Below are positions 60,510 to 64,000 of a DNA stretch of 64,000 nt, piece by piece. This DNA comes from Microglena sp. YARC. Lineage: Eukaryota; Chlorophyta; Chlorophyceae; Chlamydomonadales; Chlamydomonadaceae. Both the position numbers and the translations under genes were made by a program. A model generated the notes under the pieces. The model saw nothing but the letters and a program-made list of their open reading frames with translations. It searched no databases and was not told the origin of the DNA. The DNA is taken from assembly GCA_022414725.1 (NCBI GenBank), contig CM039464.1, forward strand, positions 14,626,973 through 14,690,972. The letters are read 5' to 3'. The stretch's first letter is position 1. The number at the start of each line of letters is the position of its first letter.

Positions 60510-61760
60510 GTTTCAATTCCTTCAAGTCAAAGTCCAAGAAATACACGTCATCTAGCCTGACACACCTTGAGACAGCACAGTAGGCCCAGCGGATGTCTCT
60601 TATAATGCTCATGTCGCAAATGACAAATTTCTCATCAATACAAGCACCTTGTTCTGAATGGCAAGTGTTAGCGTGTGATAGTTTGAAATGTTCGACAATC
60701 ATGTCATGGGGGATATCGACTCTAAGTTCTTTGTCTTGAACATCTTGCAGAGTGAAATGTTTATTGGTTTGTCCAACAATAGTGTATCTGTAGTTGGGTC
60801 GCATTTTTATCTTCTTGCTCTTAGGCGCACCCTTGGAAGCGCTTTGCGCATGAGTCCCGCGGGGAGTAATCTTAGGCGAATCCTTGGTCTTAGGAGAATC
60901 CTTTACCACTCTGTTTATTGTTGTCTTGCAGATCAGTTCCTGATTGTAGTGACATTTGATTCCATTGTCCAGTGTCTTGAGTTTGTCAGCTTTCTCTATC
61001 TTTTTCTTGTCAATCAGACTGTCTAGATATTTGTTGACACTATTCGAACTAGTATCTCGATGTGTGATCGCTTTATTAATACCCAGTTATTTGAGGTCTT
61101 CCAATGATTTCAATATCTTTTTTGGGAAATGCTTCAAGATAGTTTTATAAACACCCAAATCAGAATGAAATAGGTCATTGAAAAATTCAATCATTTTCAA
61201 TTTATCTTCATCTGTTTCCAATCGATGATTCTTTGTTAGCGTCATTGTCCATTTGAACATTTTGGTGATATACCCTGTCTTTTCATCAGTGCTTACGTCA
61301 TCTCCAATGGATTCCAGTTGATGAGAGTCTCCGTTAGCCAGTATGTATAGTTTTTTATTCTGCATAAACTTGTTCACGTCAACCAGGTTGCGTCTTGTGA
61401 GCAACATTATTTCCTCAAATATGACGCATTTAATTCCTTCCATCGAATGACAACCTAGTGTTTTATTCCCATTATGATCAAATCCCATGAGGCTGTGAAA
61501 TGTGCATGCGTTGATACCAGTGGTTTTCTTGAGAGCTTCTCTAACTTGTGAATTCCATGGAGCCACTACCAATATCTGGTTTGGTTCAAAATTCTTTAAT
61601 GCATCTACAATTGTAGAGTAAGATTTTCCACAACCAGCTAGACCGTTAACAAATGTTCTATTTTTTACCTCTTTTGTGCTTGCTGGATTTACACGGGATT
61701 GTAATATATATTCGTCTAGATTGGTTTGAAGGTATTGTTTGATCTCCTTGTACTGAGTTT
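60412..61760 (-). pseudogene. SF1 helicase, broken
   Basis: Walker A NGLAGCGKS (about 61622-61648), motif II-like CVIFEEI (near 61420), a TKNHRLE region resembling motif IV (near 61220) and motif VI-like IRWAYCAVSRCVRLDDVYFL (near 60570) in order. A single in-frame TAA at 61087-61089 splits an otherwise continuous frame from 61572 to 60412: both halves are in the same phase and the sequence between them is open. Upstream, the frame containing Walker A starts within the end of the polymerase ORF, one frameshift away (near 61755), suggesting an original polymerase-helicase polyprotein. UvrD/Pif1-type SF1 helicases unwind DNA during element replication. Confidence 0.72.
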
Positions 61761-62848
61761 ACTAACGTCTATTTGTGGTGTATTTTGATTCTCTGTGTCT
61801 AGCCTTTGATTCGTCCCTAAGGGATTCGCCTGTAGGCTAATGGATTCAGAGCATCCGTCCATATAGTGGATAATCTCTTTTTCAGCTTTTTTTCGTGTGG
61901 GTTTAGGAATGTCCTCCTCCTTCTCCTCCTCCTTTATTGAGTTATTATGTGTGCGAAAATCATAACCAATAGGACGATTTGGTTGCATTGATTTGTTCTC
62001 CCATTTCAATTGACCCAGTCCGTCTCCAATAAGGTGCTCAATGCAACTGAAATCGTTTCCTTCTTTCAAAAGATATACAGCATCGGTTTTGACGGCTTTA
62101 ACCTCGATGTTTGATTTAGCCAATGTTTCTATCAGTTCGTTTACTTGAAATCTTGCCCTATTGACAATAGCTATTCTCATTGGTAAAAATCCGCTTGTTA
62201 GTTCTGTTTTTTCCGTTAAATTCACAATGTGTAAATCTTCGGATAGTGAGATCACACAAGATGACTTGCCGCTTTTTCTTTTTTTTAGCAAGTAATTGCA
62301 AGCGTCATATTTTTTTGTGAATACAGCCGAGTGTCTTTTGGTATTGTATTTCTTTCCCAACAATCCAGACAACTTGTTGGGTATGCCCTTTCGAAGTTTT
62401 AGTGGGATATCTTCGTATTTTTCATCAAAACACGATGCCACTACGTCTCCCAATTCTTCGCATTTTACCCATAGAACTTCTAAATATGACAATACGCTAT
62501 ATTCGACGTTCATTGATTCCAGTTGTAACAATTCGTATCCGTATATGAGCATACGTTCTTTGCAGTAAATTTTGTGTCTTTTAGTTATTTTCACAACATA
62601 CAAGAACTTACTGTTGATAGGTCTGTTTTCATTGGCTTGGAATGTATCCCATGGATGGACAATTGGAAAACCCAATGTTTTCAAAATATATATCAAGCAT
62701 GAAGCATAGTGTTTGTTAAAATCTATTCCTACGTATTCATCACGTATGCGAAGAGAGAGATCTTCGTCAACAAGTTTACCATTAGGGATAGACACCGGAT
62801 ACCAGTTAAATACATTTGCAACTAGAGGATACCAGTTAAATACATTTG
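61716..62848 (-). pseudogene. DNA polymerase of virophage/Polinton-like type, C-terminal part
   Basis: Palm motif A GIDFNKHYASCL (near 62725), a central region with IPNKLSGLLGKKYNTKRHSA and FTKKYDACNYLL, and motif C EVKAVKTDAVYLLKEG (near 62080). A D-xxxx-YxS and a KTD motif in this spacing match the DNA polymerases carried by virophage-like and Polinton-like elements. There is no ATG start: the frame is open upstream (ANVFNWYPVSIPNGK) to the LINE at 62849, and NVFNWYP is repeated by a 30-bp in-frame tandem duplication (62798-62827 and 62828-62857). The C-terminal tail is hydrophilic (EEEKEEDIPKPTRKKAEKE). Confidence 0.7.
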
Positions 62849-63200
62849 CAACCTAGCCGACTATCTTTCTACTTGTAGAAGAGCAAGACAGGAAGCCCTG
62901 GACTGCTTAGTGGCACCGTAATTTATCATCCCTTTTTTTTCTTCTTGAGACTTCTCATTTGTTAGCTTCTTACCTCCGCCACTGTAAGTGGTTGAGATCT
63001 GGGTCCTGCTCTAAGGGGTTTAATACCTACGCCACCAAAACGGTGGTTGGGAGTTTGGTTTGTTTGTCCTCGACACACCCCTGATGTAATGGGGTTTTTT
63101 GCTTTGTGGGTGCTTTTTCTTTTTGTTTAAAGCACAGAGTCTCATACACCCTCGCGGTGTCAAGTAGACTTTAACATGTAATGTAATGTAATGTAATGTA
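62849..63200 (+). mobile_element. LINE copy E inserted in the polymerase gene
   Basis: Only the last 20 or so codons (LADYLSTCRRARQEALDCLV), the 3' UTR and a (ATGTA)n tail (63177-63200) are present, opposite to the polymerase. The 5' junction falls at GCAAC, shared by LINE and target. Sequence matches the copies at 47290-49018 and 54952-57314. Confidence 0.92.
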
Positions 63201-63518
63201 GAGGGTGGTACGTGGAAAGGTTCTTTTTGTTGAGGATAGATTTCACGACAGTTGATTCTAGTATGATAAACTTTTTATAAATATCTATGTCATCAATCAC
63301 ACAATCGATGCATCCATCTATCTTAACGGCGGATTGAATCGAAATCTTAACAGATCCCAAGTGATTCAAATATATGCCAGTGATTGTTGAGCCTCCTTGC
63401 GTGGTAAATGCTGGGGTTACTCCTTCGATACACACAAATTGTTCAAGAATAAGTGCCAAGTTGCCATTATAAATGATTTCAATGTTTTTATTTTTAGCAA
63501 GGATTTGTTCCTTGATTA
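63201..63518 (-). pseudogene. DNA polymerase, N-terminal part beyond the LINE
   Basis: Open minus-strand frame reading GIFPLIKEQILAKNKNIEII, YNGNLALILEQFVCIEGVTP, STITGIYLNHLGSVKISIQS and DDIDIYKKFIILEST, then NKKNLSTYHPL at the LINE border. Placement suggests it preceded the polymerase palm region at 62848, but I infer this from position and AT-rich composition, not from a recognised motif. It has no start codon of its own; the next ORF upstream ends about 20 bp inside it in another frame. Confidence 0.5.
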
Positions 63519-63833
63519 ATGGAAATATTCCTCCACAGAGCTTGCTACTGCAATAGGGTGTGTCTTTTTTCCCTTCTCATTTGGTAACTTGAACTCAAAC
63601 GATGGATGTTCCAATACAGTGTCATGCGATGACGCATTGAATTCCTTTTTTTTGTCAATGAGAGAGAGATGTCCGTTCCAGTAGATCGCTTTAGTTATGG
63701 TTTCAATAGCAGGATGTAATTTTTTTGGTGTACATCCTGCCAGATATTGGTTCTCATTGTCGTATATCATGCATCCAAAATTGTTTTTTTTCAAACCATT
63801 TGAGAAATAGTTATATCGTGACAACGTCTTCAT
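63516..63833 (-). CDS. Unidentified ORF upstream of the polymerase
   Basis: 105 codons from an ATG at 63833: MKTLSRYNYFSNGLKKNNFG, CMIYDNENQYLAGCTPKKLH, AIYWNGHLSLIDKKKEFNAS, ending ASSVEEYFH. AT-rich and protein-like. It may be the true N-terminus of the polymerase shifted by one frameshift near 63530, or a separate element gene. Confidence 0.4.
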   Translation of the reverse strand: MKTLSRYNYFSNGLKKNNFGCMIYDNENQYLAGCTPKKLHPAIETITKAIYWNGHLSLIDKKKEFNASSHDTVLEHPSFEFKLPNEKGKKTHPIAVASSVEEYFH

Positions 63834-64000
63834 CAGTGTGTTCGGTAGAGTCTTTGTTGAAAAAATCTCTGTACAATGACTCGTAGCTCATTGGTGGCCT
63901 GGGATCACAAACCAGATTTGTGTAATGCTTGTCATACGATTTCTTCAAAGATTGTAGAACAACCTGAAAGGCACATGTATTGGGAGGGAGATCTAATAGT
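63811..64000 (-). CDS. Partial ORF running off the window end
   Basis: Open from the window edge (minus strand) to a TAA at 63811-63813: LDLPPNTCAFQVVLQSLKKS, YDKHYTNLVCDPRPPMSYES, LYRDFFNKDSTEHTDEDVVT. It overlaps the start of the next ORF by about 20 bp, as in compact viral-type genomes. Not recognised; C-terminal part only. Confidence 0.4.
   Translation of the reverse strand, partial: LLDLPPNTCAFQVVLQSLKKSYDKHYTNLVCDPRPPMSYESLYRDFFNKDSTEHTDEDVVTI

Overview
This window looks like nuclear DNA of a green alga with a large, repeat-rich genome. Four observations support this: a nuclear, intron-containing gene for the chloroplast ATP synthase delta subunit (very close to the Chlamydomonas type), a TGTAA polyadenylation motif just after it, GT-AG introns of several kilobases, and a decayed LINE with the RNase H - CCHC - restriction-like-endonuclease tail known from Dualen/RandI elements of chlorophytes. 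I cannot name the species. The DNA is packed with microsatellites, minisatellites and runs of 16-40 C.

Layout. 1-3.6 kb: minisatellites and repeat fragments. 3.7-8.9 kb (+): atpD, three exons; its introns hold a foldback element, a tRNA-derived SINE and an 8-bp-TSD hAT-type MITE. 10.0-10.4 kb (-): a probable two-exon gene for a small membrane protein. 11-15.2 kb: satellite-like tandem repeats. 15.6-30.5 kb (+): one SGNH/GDSL-type hydrolase-like gene whose exon ends, together with their splice sites, are tandemly copied through almost every intron; a broken copy of its last exon follows (31.6-32.0 kb), then a second SINE. 34.1-38.9 kb (-): an LTR retrotransposon with near-identical 246-bp LTRs and a 5-bp target duplication, encoding gag-like proteins but no visible reverse transcriptase or integrase. 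41-42 kb: LINE copy. 43.2-44.7 kb: Dualen-like LINE tail. 44.9-49.7 kb (+): a complete four-exon F-box-like/leucine-rich-repeat gene with a LINE in intron 3. 49.8-52.3 kb: MITE, LINE fragments. 52.3-58.6 kb (-): a second gag-type LTR element, split by a LINE inserted inside its protease-like domain so that gag and LINE reverse transcriptase read as one ORF. 59.0-64.0 kb (-): part of a virophage/Polinton-like element with integrase, HNH domain, SF1 helicase and DNA polymerase, broken by frameshifts, one stop and another LINE insertion; it runs off the window end.

Connections. One LINE family with a (TACAT)n 3' tail accounts for five insertions. The SINEs share their 3' end with the Dualen-like LINE, which suggests they are mobilised by it. 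The most unusual feature is the exon-seeded repeat growth in the hydrolase gene, also seen in miniature at atpD exon 2. The virophage/Polinton-like block is the second main item of interest.
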